Origin: Pristionchus mayeri | Lineage: Eukaryota; Nematoda; Chromadorea; Rhabditida; Neodiplogasteridae | Reading direction: 5' to 3' | NCBI GenBank assembly: GCA_036245805.1 | Contig: BTRK01000002.1 | Location: 41,646,661-41,710,660 of the forward strand | DNA: 64,000 nucleotides | Shown: positions 1 through 10,671 of the stretch, one piece after another | How positions within the stretch are numbered: the first letter of the stretch is position 1 | Layout: every line of letters begins with the position of its first letter | Position numbers and translations under genes: made by a program | The notes under the pieces: generated by a model | The model's input: the letters and a program-made list of their open reading frames with translations, nothing else | What the model was told of the DNA's origin: nothing | Database searches by the model: none

Positions 1-230
1 GGACATAATCTCACCAATGCTCATTCCAATTGTACGCTTCATTATATCCGTTGGCATGGTGGCAAGTGTGAGATTTTATGACGAGGACATTATTGAGAAT
101 TTCTGATGGGTGAGCGAGATAAAGTTAGAGGTTCGAATAATGGCTCTAACTCTTTTGAACGAGTACAGAACTGCTAACCCATTCTGCGTGCAAGCTCACG
201 TTTAGACGCATTAAAATGGCGTATAACCAG

Positions 231-642
231 GTTTCTCCATTCTCCATTCTCCATTCTCCATTCTCCATTCTCCATTCTCCATTCTCCATTCTCCATTCTC
301 CATTCTCCATTCTCCATTCTCCATTCTCCATTCTCCATTCTCCATTCTCCATTCTCCATTCTCCATTCTCCATTCTCCATTCTCCATTCTCCATTCTCCA
401 TTCTCCATTCTCCATTCTCCATTCTCCATTCTCCATTCTCCATTCTCCATTCTCCATTCTCCATTCTCCATTCTCCATTTCTCCATTCTCCATTCTCCAT
501 TCTCCATTCTCCATTCTCCATTCTCCATTCTCCATTCTCCATTCTCCATTCTCCATTCTCCATTCTCCATTCTCCATTCTCCATTCTCCATTCTCCATTC
601 TCCATTCTCCATTCTCCATTCTCCATTCTCCATTCTCCATTC
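231..642. repeat. Heptamer tandem repeat (CATTCTC)n
   Basis: About 58 perfect copies of a 7-bp unit, with one extra T near 479 that shifts the register. Because 7 is coprime to 3, every frame stays open and encodes a 7-residue repeat (MENGEWR on the minus strand, SPFSILH on the plus strand). These open frames are an arithmetic effect and not evidence of a gene. The high purity suggests recent expansion. Confidence 0.95.
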
Positions 643-1058
643 TAGCGCTCGTGATGGGCGGTCGTCCCTGACCCCGCTCTTTTCCGACCTAGTTTGGGGA
701 ATCCTCTCCCGTCAGCTTGGGCAACCCGGAGAGTATCGCCTACTTGGTACACTTCAAGAGGAGGAGCACGGACGGATTCCCATCGTCTCGAGTGATCTAC
801 CGTCAAGAAAGCCTCGCTGTCTGCGTTGTGAGTTCCTAACCGGCGCAAGTCAGGTGTTCGGCGGCAGGATGATCTACTTCGATGCTCAACGGAGATCCGT
901 CACGATCGTCCCTACAGTTGACCAGAGAAGCCAAAGAAGATCCCATCCCTTGACCTAACGACGCTCTGAGACCGAAGATCCCCATTCCCTCCACACTGAA
1001 GTCACCCTCCTGCAGGACCATTGTGCCTGACGTCAGGATAAACAAATAAATAAATAAC
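643..1058 (+). other. Possible LINE 3' end with AAAT tail
   Basis: A comparatively GC-rich block that ends in a short AAAT repeat near 1042–1056, resembling the microsatellite tail of RTE-type LINE 3' ends. No reverse transcriptase or endonuclease motif is visible. The GC content contrasts with the AT-rich flank. It could also be a non-autonomous element or the 3' UTR of a gene outside the window. Confidence 0.25.
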
Positions 1059-1350
1059 CAGGTGAACTCCCGCCAAAAATCATTGCCTACAAAAATACGC
1101 GAGATTCAAGTTTACTTTGTTTTCGAAATTGTACTAGGAGGACATTGATTGTCCATCTCATTATATTATAAACCTTACAATTTCCATTTTCACAAATTAT
1201 GCTCATAGGACATTTTCGTAGAGCGTGCGACATTTCTCGCAACATTTGGTTTTTGTTGATACGAATCGAGGTGAGAAACAACATTTGTATTGCGAATATG
1301 GGGAATTCACATAGACATTCACAGCCGAATTCTAAAAAGCGCACAAATAT
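1059..1350. other. AT-rich intergenic stretch
   Basis: Lies downstream of the minus-strand receptor gene. I see no coding feature. It probably includes that gene's 3' UTR. Confidence 0.4.
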
Positions 1351-2514
1351 TTATCGGTGAATATGTGTCGAAAGTGAGTGTGAAATGGTCGCCGTATTAT
1401 GTTTATCTTTTCTGAACAAGATGAGATCCCGAACTTTCGGTGACAAGACGATCAGTGTAATCGATCCGACGTATGTGGAAAAGTAGTGTGGATAGGCGTA
1501 CTGAATTCTGGTTAAATTTGCAAATGAATGACATACTTACAATATCGCGAATATAGATGCTCCAAGAAGTGATACGAAAAGCAGAAATGAAGATCCACGA
1601 CATCTCAAGAAAAAATCACACCTTATTAAGTTGACCAACCTGGTACACTGCCTTCACCGTCTGACTAAATGTACAACTTGCAACGATAATGAACATGTTT
1701 CGCTGTTGACGAAGAATAACCGATTTAGTTGCTGCCTGTATGAATAATTAATTCCATATATATCATCTTTATGGTCATTACAACAGCATTTCGGCTCATT
1801 TTGATCAAATCTTGACTTGTTAGAATCGTGAGCGTAATTGCAAGAATAACATAAATAAAATATACGACGGAAGAAACGATCTTATCAGGCTGGAAAATCG
1901 TAGTCAACCATGTTTTGTATTTGTTAACTTAAGATAATTTTTAAACCGTCAAGGAATGCGTAAGCGTAACCACAAAAGATGATTGGGGCGCCACGCAGCG
2001 CTGATGCAAGTAGAGCGATAGGATAATGTGAGTTAATCGAGAGCTCCAAATCTGAAAAAAAATGTTATACTTTTTAACACTGATCATTTTTTTACCTCTT
2101 CCAACATGCTTCCACTTCGAATAACAGCAAAGCGATGAAGAACAATGTAAAACTTCCCAATTGTCGAAGCTGTTGTGCCGATCGAGTTTAGGAGCTGATA
2201 ATATTATTGTAGTTCTTCTTTAGGCTATTACACAACTTTGAAGCCGAATTTGAAGATCCAAGCACGCTCTTCGGGTAGTGGAAATCTTAATTCAACAATA
2301 TACCCAATGACGGAGAGAACGGAACATGCCCCTGAAAAATTGTGCACAATGGAATATGCAATGTATAGGGAAAACAACCTGTAAATATGAACAGTTTAAA
2401 GAAAGGTGTGCGGAAGAAGGGATCTTTCGAGCATACGAGACGAATTAGCAAGTATGTCTGGGATGTGATTAATATTGCGTCGATAACATCCTTTATGATT
2501 GCGTCGTAGAGCAT
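1351..2514 (-). CDS. Serpentine receptor, SRG-like (7TM chemoreceptor)
   Basis: A multi-exon minus-strand gene. Phase-compatible exons are roughly 2514–2379, 2331–2234, 2194–2096, 2051–1971, 1889–1800, 1738–1641, 1604–1545 and 1484–1351, with GT–AG borders. Each exon carries hydrophobic segments. The first has an FFKLFIFTG end, the second ends WIFKFGFKV, the third has NSIGTTASTIGKFYIVLHRF, and a late exon has TLIVLSPKVRDLI followed by a short polar tail. This order resembles nematode SRG-class G-protein-coupled receptors, which act as membrane chemoreceptors in sensory neurons. The start at 2514 gives an N-terminus beginning MLYDAII; an upstream exon cannot be excluded. The assignment to SRG rather than another serpentine class is from memory of the family pattern. 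No inactivating change was seen. Confidence 0.62.
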
Positions 2515-3275
2515 TACGTAGGTGTACGTTTAGCTTCACAACATTCACAACTGATGACTTCGACGACGTTAAAAGATCGTTTGAACGGGTATGGGAAAAG
2601 CAACAAAATGGAGGTGCTAGTAGCGCCAACGATCAAACGTCGACAACGCATGGGAATATAACTGAATTGCCTTATGTGATTAATTAGAGAGGTTCTCGGA
2701 GAGTAACACGATTGTCATGTATTGTTCAATATCAAACATCAATAGAGACTATGAATAAGCTGTGAGGGATACTTGTGAAGATCACTTACTCTTTAATCTT
2801 TCGCGTGAAGGAAATACGAAAACATGTTGGTTTCGATAGTGTTCATAATCGAGCGTTTGATGCAAGGGAAATGCGATATTTCTGTGGATTCAAGTAAATT
2901 ATATGGTTTTTGATGTGTACGACCCTAAGTTATAAATCTCACCCGTCATACCAATCCGTATATTATCCCAGTAAACCTCGCCGTACACCATGCACTCTCT
3001 ATTTACCACGCCTCCGTTCTCGCTCCCTATTTTCGTCACTTCTTGTATATTTTTCGCCGCTTGATGTGTTTCGTATTTTCTTCTCTTCAATTTTCGATAA
3101 AGCTGAATAACTTTACTCCACTCCCAAGTGTACACAAGTATATAACAGTTTTTATTACATTCTCAATATAGTTTAGTCTTACATGAGATATAAACAACGA
3201 TCAATGTAGATAATCGAACCCAAATCAACATCATCATCTAGATCAAGGAATATCCATAAAACATGTACATGAAAT
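2515..3275. other. Intergenic, nothing recognised
   Basis: AT-rich sequence between two minus-strand genes. Short open frames lack splice context or recognisable motifs. It should contain the receptor promoter, but no convincing TATA box was identified. Confidence 0.4.
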
Positions 3276-3460
3276 CTAATATTGGCTCACGGCTGGTGCT
3301 GATATTAATATTGTCAGATGTTTCCATATCATAGATATATATCCATTTCTTGCCTTTGGCGACCAGATTGTCCGTAATCGATATGTTTGTTCAAATACAC
3401 ATTCTGATTTGTGAAGTGTGCATACATATGTTTTTTCAAGGATTCCCTGTGATATCTTAC

Positions 3461-5600
3461 GAAATTGATTTGCATCCAATTCATCTGCGTAAATACCAAT
3501 CTCATACACCCGATGTTTTCGAACTATTTCTCGTACGATTTTCCTAAATGTTTAATTAATGTCATAATGGTGTCCTGATTAACCGTCTGTACTGTACTAA
3601 TCGCCTTGGCCCATGCGTGTGCGCGGCGGACCGCGGCGGACCGCCGCTTGCGCAGATTGATTTTGTGGGAAAGTTTTTAACTATTCGAATCCTTCCAAAT
3701 TCTCAATAAAATTGGGGGGGGGGGTGGCAAAAGCAAAACGACCAAAAGCACAACACAACGCTGTTCGATGTTGAGTTGGTCTAGCAACTTGGGAGTTGTT
3801 TCATTGTTATCATTATGCGCTCCCTTACCTGTGCATATGTAAGTCTTGTTACAAGGCGATATAGAATTTCAGTCCAAATCAACGTATAGGGGTTCATGTC
3901 ATGCGGATTTGCATGACCCCCATACAGTGAAACTCAATATCGCCTGGCAACAAGACTTACATATGCAAAGGTAAGGGAGCGCATACCGGTAACAATGAAA
4001 CAACTCCCAAGTTGCTAGACCAACTCCCTCATCGAACAGCGTTGAGTTGTGCTTTTGGTCGTTTTGTTTTTGTCCGCCCCCACAAAAATACATCAATCGA
4101 TATTTGAATCTGGTAATGCTGCAACCTACCGTATTCTCAGGTTGCGATATCACTTTTTTCAGCATCCATCATAAACTGAGAATACGGTAGGTTGCAGCAT
4201 TACCAGATTCAAATATCGATTGATGTATTTTTGTGGGGGGCGGACAAAAGCAAAACGACCAAAAGCACAACTCAACGCTGTTCGATGGGGAGTTGGTCTA
4301 GCAACTTGGGAGTTGTTTCATTGTTACCATTATGCGCTCCCTTACCTGCGCATATGTAAGTCTTGTTACAAGGCGATCTAGAATTTCAGTCCAAATCAAC
4401 GTATAGGGGTTCATGTCATGCGGATTTGCATGACCCCCATACAGTGAAACTCAATATCGCCTGGCAACAAGACTTACATATGCAAAGGTAAGGGAGCGCA
4501 TACCGGTAACAATGAAACAACTCCCAAGTTGCTAGACCAACTCCCCCATCCAACAGCGTTGAGTTGTGCTTTTGGTCGTTTTGCTTTTGTCCGCCCCCCC
4601 ACAAAAATACATCAATCGATATTTAAATCTTGTAATGCAGCAACCTACCGTATTCTCAGTTTATGATGGATATCACTTATATCACTTGGATATCGATATC
4701 ACTTTTTTCAGCATCAATCATAAACTGAGAATACGGTATGTTGCAGCATTGCCGCATTCAAAATATCGATTTATGATTTTAAAAAAATATGAATGCATAC
4801 TCCATCAGGTGCGAAATTTTATAATTTGAGAAAAAATTCAAATCGTTAAAAATAGTATCTTTTAAACAAAATCAATGCGAAAATAAAATCAAGACTCGGT
4901 CCGCTGCACACGCACATGGCCAAGACGATTAGTGCGTACTGCACAATTTGTGTCCATCAGCACATATAATTCACATGTTCTACGTGTAATTTTCAAAGAA
5001 TACCTCATATCAATGTGAATGGACAAGAAGCCCTTTGTAATAATTTGTAGGTCATCAATTATGACAGTACTCATGGCTGGACGTATAATTCTCAGCATTT
5101 TTATGTCTACGTCATGAATTCCAAACTCTTTGATGTAGTAAGTACTTAGAAAAATACGTGATAGTGTTTGAATAAACACAGAATCATTAAATGGAATATC
5201 CGAATCCTTTTGCCAAACTGTATTTTCCTGAATTTATGTATATCATCATCCACAATCAACTGGAATTATGATACCTTATTCGTCTGAATGCTATGTCTTG
5301 GAAAAATATACGAAAAGTGATTATAATTGCGCTTTTCTACTTTAACATATATCCTCATATGGGTAGCTTCTTCAACACATTTAGAGAACACATGTAGGCG
5401 TTTAATAGGATGAAGATCATTGTCATATGCATTTGCAGCCGAATTCCAATTTTTGGAAATCTGCAAATTATCAACAAGAAGTCGAAAACGTATGAAAACT
5501 AGCTCACAAGCCGCCAGTTGTCCATGCATTCTCCAACATTGATTGATATTATATTCCGTATGATATCGGAAGGAATAGTTGCTAAAGTGAGATCGGCCAT
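3461..5600 (-). CDS. F-box family gene 1, intron 3 interrupted by fold-back element
   Basis: Exons on the minus strand are 5600–5508, 5460–5275, 5227–5004 and 3543–3461. Exon 1 carries an F-box-like start (IPSDIIRNIISINVGECMDN then WRL) and is spliced at the same position as its two plus-strand paralogues. Exon 2 has the shared YVKVEKRNYNHF segment. Exon 3 ends SIHIDMR, matching VDIR/VDMR in the paralogues. Exon 4 reads KIVREIVRKHRVYEIGIYA, matching KTVREILRMHSVYIFAI of the intact copy. Intron 3 (about 1.46 kb) holds a tandem fold-back element, whereas the paralogues have introns of about 70–200 bp here. The final exon is unresolved; a LHKSEC stretch near 3450–3400 may correspond to LPKSVEC of the intact paralogue. 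F-box proteins generally recruit substrates to SCF ubiquitin ligases. The substrate-binding part is not a domain I can name. Confidence 0.6.
3685..4780. repeat. Tandem dimer of a fold-back (MITE-like) element
   Basis: Two direct copies of a roughly 510-bp palindromic unit; the AAAGCAAAACGACCAAAAGC block occurs at about 3730 and about 4250. Each unit contains nested inverted repeats: arms around 3730–3890 pair with 3910–4075, and 4245–4420 pairs with 4430–4600. Two hairpins around 4120–4200 and 4640–4750 have arms carrying ACCGTATTCTCAG. Polyguanine runs (about 3713–3722) sit at unit edges. The whole unit lies in an intron of F-box gene 1. No transposase frame is present, so it is non-autonomous. 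Confidence 0.8.
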
Positions 5601-5844
5601 TGCTGAATAATTGCTTCTAAGAGAAGGAAAGATTGAAAGAAGCGCAAAGGCTGTGCTGATAAAAAAACGTCAAAATTCAAATATGGACGCATTTTGTGGT
5701 ATTCAAATGGACAAGCTGTTCTCTTTACAATGATAGCACTTGAAAAAATTAATATGTTTTCATCGTGACAGCCGCATTCAATTTGATGATACCACTTGAT
5801 ATTATAATTATTATTTATCACATCAGGCAGTCGTGCTCAGGTGA

Positions 5845-6242
5845 GGACGGGGCCATATGCTTCATAGGCTGCGCTCCACCGGGCGTCCACACGGTGGTCA
5901 CACGCGTCCAGTGGTGGACTCGCATCTCCCGTAAACTCAGCGCCCATTTTGCTTTTAGGGCCTCCTTATTCCAGTCGCGTACTCCAGGGTCCTCGCAGTC
6001 TCTCTTTCCTCTTTCGATCCTTGAGTGTCACTCCATTCTGCGCCCCAGCTTCCTTAGTGTGACATCGAAACGTTCCTTTTCGCTTGCTCGAAGTGCCTAC
6101 GTATCACTCCCGTAAAGTACGGTTGATTTGACGCAGAAGTCGACGAGGCGTCTCTTTGTCTTCATGGGGAGGCTGGCGAGTATATGAGAAAGCTTGCTCC
6201 ATGCAGCCCATCCCACTCGAATTCCATTTGATAGAATGTGAA
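5845..6242 (-). pseudogene. RTE-type LINE C-terminal fragment
   Basis: Read on the minus strand this matches the end of the reverse transcriptase ORF of the LINE at 13.9–16.8 kb: GWAAWSKLSHILASLPMKTK, then VLYGSDT, ALRASEKERF, and a later HHWTRVTTVW segment. The frame is broken by several indels and it covers only the region past the catalytic core. It lies between two divergent F-box genes and has probably displaced or joined their promoter region. Confidence 0.8.
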
Positions 6243-6371
6243 TATCCATATTTGTGTGCAATTTGGTTTTTTTTTTTAAATTTGTTATTTGCTTGTTGGC
6301 TTGATTGTTCATTCACTATAATAAAACTAAATTACTTTGCATGTAGTAAATTTAAACGACTATATTTTGCT

Positions 6372-7569
6372 ATGGACTTCACGCTGACCACTCTCCCTTG
6401 TGATATCATACGAAACGTAGTTCGCATCGGCGTTGGAGAGTGCATGTACAACTGACGACTGGTAGGGAAAATTTTGAATTAATTTATCATTTGGTTGCAG
6501 TCCTCCTTCTTAGCGTGAATATTAAAAAATAAATAAATAAAATATGGTGTTGCGCAGATATTATCAGCTTGGAAACGGATAGTGGATGAACATGTAACAT
6601 CGCTTCCTCCTATCGAATATTTCTGTATGGATTTTGTGGCAGATACGATAGTAGTATACCTGCGAGTACAGAAGCATTACGTCAAACACTTCTCTACTAG
6701 TTTCCCCAGGTATTGCAAGCAAACCCATAAGGTGATTTCCTGATATAAGTAAAACACAGACAAAAAATATTCAGGAATCCACGAGCTCCATGCATATTAA
6801 AATGTCAAAAGATGATCCCACATTCAGTAGTATTATTGAGAGCATATGTCTGAGGACAAATCGAATTAACACTCTGGTCATAGCTGAGTGCAACATATTC
6901 ATGCTTGAAAAAACACGCAATGCTATGAGGCCTGTTGAAGTGGATTCTTTACATATATTTTTTCTTGATCTCCACGTCGACATGAGGTATGAGATTGCAT
7001 ATATGAAATTAATTCAATATTTACTGTTATGGCGATTGTGTTAATGTTCACTATGAATAACCTAAAAATGACCAATGGACAGTAGAAAAATATATATATA
7101 TTTAATATTGGGGCTGCAAAAGTTGGTGATCTAAATCGTTGGTCAACAGACAAAATATATTAATCAATATTCAATGTAGCCGCTTTTTTCAGAATGAAGA
7201 TTATCGAAATACTCCGAAAACACTCAGTTTATCAGCTAAATATTTTCTCGAAGAATTTGCAAGCATTTGCATTTAGTGAGTACTTCGATTTCCTTGGAAA
7301 ATATGTGTTTTCTTTGTTGTACAGTCAATCTGGTACAGAACACACCCACTTCGGTAGGGTTCCTCGAATTGCAAATAGATGAGCATGGAACGGCTTTTGC
7401 GAAATCACATGACTGGAATTTATTTTGCCGTAATCAAGTTGAAATCAATGGCATGCAGTATATCGGAATCTATGATACTGAGATACGTGGACAATACGTA
7501 CAAATCGGCCAATGCTGTGAACCTGTTCTTGAGTTCATGTCGTACTTTTACAATTATTTCGAACTCTAA
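6372..7569 (+). pseudogene. F-box family gene 2 with nonsense codon in the F-box
   Basis: Five exons match the intact neighbour: 6372–6461, 6559–6731, 6774–6986, 7193–7275 and 7325–7569. Exon 1 reads TTLPCDIIRNVVRIGVGECM, then YN followed by TGA (6453–6455) where both paralogues have Trp (NWRL). All other exons stay open with GT–AG borders, including MRPVEVDSLHIFFLDLHVDM and a C-terminus with HDWNLFCRN and CCEPVLEFM. With one visible lesion this is either a very young pseudogene, a segregating null allele or a base-call error. The protein would otherwise be a substrate-recruiting F-box protein like its neighbours. Confidence 0.7.
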
Positions 7570-8176
7570 TGTAGTGGGCTTAATATTTATTTGATTTATA
7601 TGTACATATTCAATATTTTGAGTCATGCAATCCGTTATAAATGCTTCAAATGTAATTGCTGTACTTGAATTACACAATTCAATTTTAACCTGCACATCTT
7701 CATCTCTTCCATGAGGCCGTCATAAATGATCTCATGAAAATATTTTGTATCAATACAGATAATGCTGCATTTATCTCATGGTGTGAGTCATGAGAATGCG
7801 CGCCAACATGTATACGATAAACAGTTTATGGAATATAAGCAACATGTTCACGTTTAGTGATAATTTCCGTAACTCGTAATGCCAGCTGCATTAAAGTGTG
7901 TGGTTTGACACATTATAACGCGCATTTATATTTCTGATCGATGTCGTATGTTCTGCATGCTGTGACGTTGTAGTAAATCCTATTGCCAGTTCCACTACCT
8001 TTCATTACATTACAGTACAATGTGTTTACTCAACACTTTCAAATATTGTAAAACTTTATAGTGAATATTCTCTGAATCCCGCAAACAGTGTATTCGTATC
8101 AATTTTTGCGCGAATTCTCATGAATTTCTATTAGCTACCACACTTAGTCGTGTTTTTTTTTTCTTTTTTTTTAGCA
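7570..8176. other. Intergenic between F-box genes
   Basis: AT-rich spacer. A pyrimidine tract (8153–8172) ending in TTTAG sits just before the next ATG and looks like a trans-splice or 5' UTR splice acceptor. Nothing else was recognised. Confidence 0.45.
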
Positions 8177-9593
8177 ATGAATCATTCGTCTCTCAATGTC
8201 CTCTCCCTCGCCACTCTCCCTGCCGACATAATTCGAAAAGTAATTCAAGCCAGCGTTGGACAGTGGAACGGCAACTGGAGACTGGTATCACGTAAACTTT
8301 CTATTTTTCGTTATTCTTGTTTGATGATCGTGTAAGGGTGTTCTGACGAGAATCAAACTTACAAGGGTTAGTATAATTTGATAATACAGATATCACATGC
8401 TTGGCAACGCATTATGGCCGAACATATCCAATGCCTCCCTCCCATCGAGGAGTTGCAAGTAGAATCTGCCGATGATTTTACGGAAACATGTGTATATCTC
8501 AAAGTGGAGAAACGTTACGCCAAACACTTTTTGTCACGTCTACCTATATGCGATGATCGATTGGACAAGGTGATTGCATTTGGTGCGAGATGTGCTTTAG
8601 GATCGTCAGCACTGATATGACCTAATTGTCCACATGGCATACCATTTCATTGAATGTATGTAAATGTTTGCTCATGGGGAGTTATCGCGCCGATGTAGCG
8701 ACTAGAGTTCGCAATTCGGGTAACCGTCTCTTCATTTCTCACACTCTCTCGCCGCTCGACCAGTCGATAGAGTGTGGGAAATGAAGAGACGGCGGTACGA
8801 ATTACGAACTCTAATAGTGACAATACAAATGTTTCTTTCAGGAAACAGAAACCTCGGTGGAGGTCATTCTCGCGCTGGATGATCATTCACTCATTCAAGT
8901 GCTTTCCAGCATATTCAAGAGTACAAATCGTATTACGCGTCTTTCGCTCCATGAGTGCAATGTAGGCGCATTAAACAAAGCCCACACGGTCATGCGCCCG
9001 GTGGAAGTAGACAAATTGTACATATACAACCTCGATCTGCATGTCGACATTAGGTATATTATTGCAAAACTTGTCCTTAATAACATAATGTTTTGAAATA
9101 AGCAAATTGCGGTTTTTTTAGAAAGACGGTTCGGGAAATTCTTCGAATGCACTCAGTGTACATCTTCGCTATTTTCTCGGAGGATTTGCATAAAGATCAA
9201 TTACGTAAGTAAAGTAATTCCCTCATTAAAATGTGTATTGCTGTTATTCTTATTCTCTTTTCAATTCCCATGCTCTATCTATTCAGATCTTGCTACATAT
9301 TGGAAACCGAACAGACGGTTACCTGATTTGTGATTTGTAATATTATATTTTTAGTTAATCTCGTTTACACGCTTCCCAAATCGGTTGAATGCATGGAAGT
9401 TGTATGTCTACAGAATGGATCTCAATTCGGTAGCTCGTACGATTGGGACACAGTTTGTCGTAATCTTGTCGAGAAAAGAGGCTTAAAAAATGCCGTAATC
9501 TACGATTCTGAAAAACCTGGATCTGACAAAACAATCTGCTGCATATGCGAGCCTGCTCTTGAGTTCATGCGGGACTGTGGCGAACTGGTATGA
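8177..9593 (+). CDS. F-box family gene 3 (intact)
   Basis: Five exons: 8177–8283, 8390–8569, 8842–9053, 9122–9204 and 9355–9593, all phase-compatible with GT–AG borders. The N-terminus carries an F-box-like motif (LATLPADIIRKVIQASVGQW, then NGNWRL). F-box proteins link substrates to Skp1/Cullin ubiquitin ligases. The rest (HAWQRIMAEHI, LPPIEELQVES, LKVEKRYAKHF, MRPVEVDKLYIYNLDLHVDI, DWDTVCRN, CEPALEFM) is shared with the two neighbours but is not a domain I can name. The predicted protein is about 270 residues with no signal peptide. The start is set by the paralogue alignment and the splice acceptor 2 bp before the ATG. Intron 2 holds a palindromic element. The three-gene cluster suggests local birth and death, typical of nematode F-box families. 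Confidence 0.7.
8685..8825. repeat. Palindromic mini-element in F-box intron 2
   Basis: An imperfect inverted repeat of about 140 bp with GAGTTCG-type outer ends, arms containing CCGTCTCTTCATTTC, and a CACACTCTCTCGCC core. It belongs to the same family as the copies in calpain introns, listed separately. Confidence 0.75.
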
Positions 9594-9670
9594 CGTGTAT
9601 TAAAGTATTCACGCTTATGTGCATACTCCGTGTCTTTTAATGCCGATTTATGTTAACTTTTTTATTATCA

Positions 9671-10604
9671 AAATAAATGATTTATAAGAGATACTATCTG
9701 AGTGAATGAACATATTTGTGCAGAGGCTTGGCAAAGTTGGAAGAATAGAATTCGCCCTAAATATGTATATGTGTAGCACTCGGTGAGTACAGCTCGGGCA
9801 TGGCATATTTAGTGCTCTGGGCGGCGCGCTGAGAAGTGCTCGGCACTTTAGTCGAAAAACGCAAATTTTCGAAATTTGTCATTTCGCTTCGATCGGAACG
9901 GGAAGTCGACCAGCATCAGCAGAATTTAGAAATGCATCCACGCGCGCCAGCGCGCTAATGGTAAATACCGTAATCGCTGGATTATTGTTAACATCAGCGC
10001 GCTGACGCGCGTGGATGCGTTTCGAAATTCTGCTGATGCTGGTCGACTTCCCTCACCGAGTACTGCGTGTAGGAAAACTATAGAGCATTGTACCACCGGT
10101 TCGGTATTTGGGTACGGTAGGTCTTGGGCATTATCATGAACTGACTTTATTCAACTTTTCAGTGCTTGACCACTAATTTCTCGAAAGGTCTATTTTTAAT
10201 TTTCCTTGTTTTAGTACTACAAGAATCATAATTCAAAACGGTCCCAAACCACTCTCCTGAAAAAGCTGTAATAAAAAATTTACAAAAATAATCGATTTTT
10301 CGAATTTTCAGAAAGAGTTGAGAACCGACAGGGATGAAACTTGGTAAATATAATCATATGAATATTCCGAATTTTTTGAGGTAACACTCGTTCCGATCGA
10401 TAGCAAAATGACAAATTTCGAAAATTTGCGTTTTTCGATTAAAGTGCCGAGCACTTCTCAGCGCGCCGCCCAGAGCACTAAATATGCCATGCCCGAGCTG
10501 TACTCACCGAGTGCTACACATATACATATTTAGGGCGAATTCCATTTTTCCAACTTTGCCATGCAAATGTTCACTCACTCAGATAGTCTCTCATAAATAT
10601 TTAT
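9671..10604. repeat. Fold-back element with about 230-bp inverted arms and a nested hairpin
   Basis: Outer arms about 9680–9905 and 10380–10600 are inverted repeats; ACTATCTGAGTGAATGAACA pairs with the right end, and both arms carry the segment AGTGCTCGGCACTTTA with one base inserted on the right. Inside, a second palindrome (about 9903–9945 against 10013–10053) has arms with GCAGAATTT and the GC-rich GCATCCACGCGCG. There is no transposase frame. Termini lie next to TA-rich sequence, so target-site assignment is uncertain. Confidence 0.75.
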
Positions 10605-10671
10605 GGACATAATTATGCAGTACTCTCGAAATTAACAACGTCCTACACACATTTTGCTTTTATGTTTTTAA

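Noticed and set aside
146..671. Overlapping MENGEWR / SPFSILH repeat proteins
   Set aside because: A 7-bp repeat is open in all frames by arithmetic; a protein reading is not supported.
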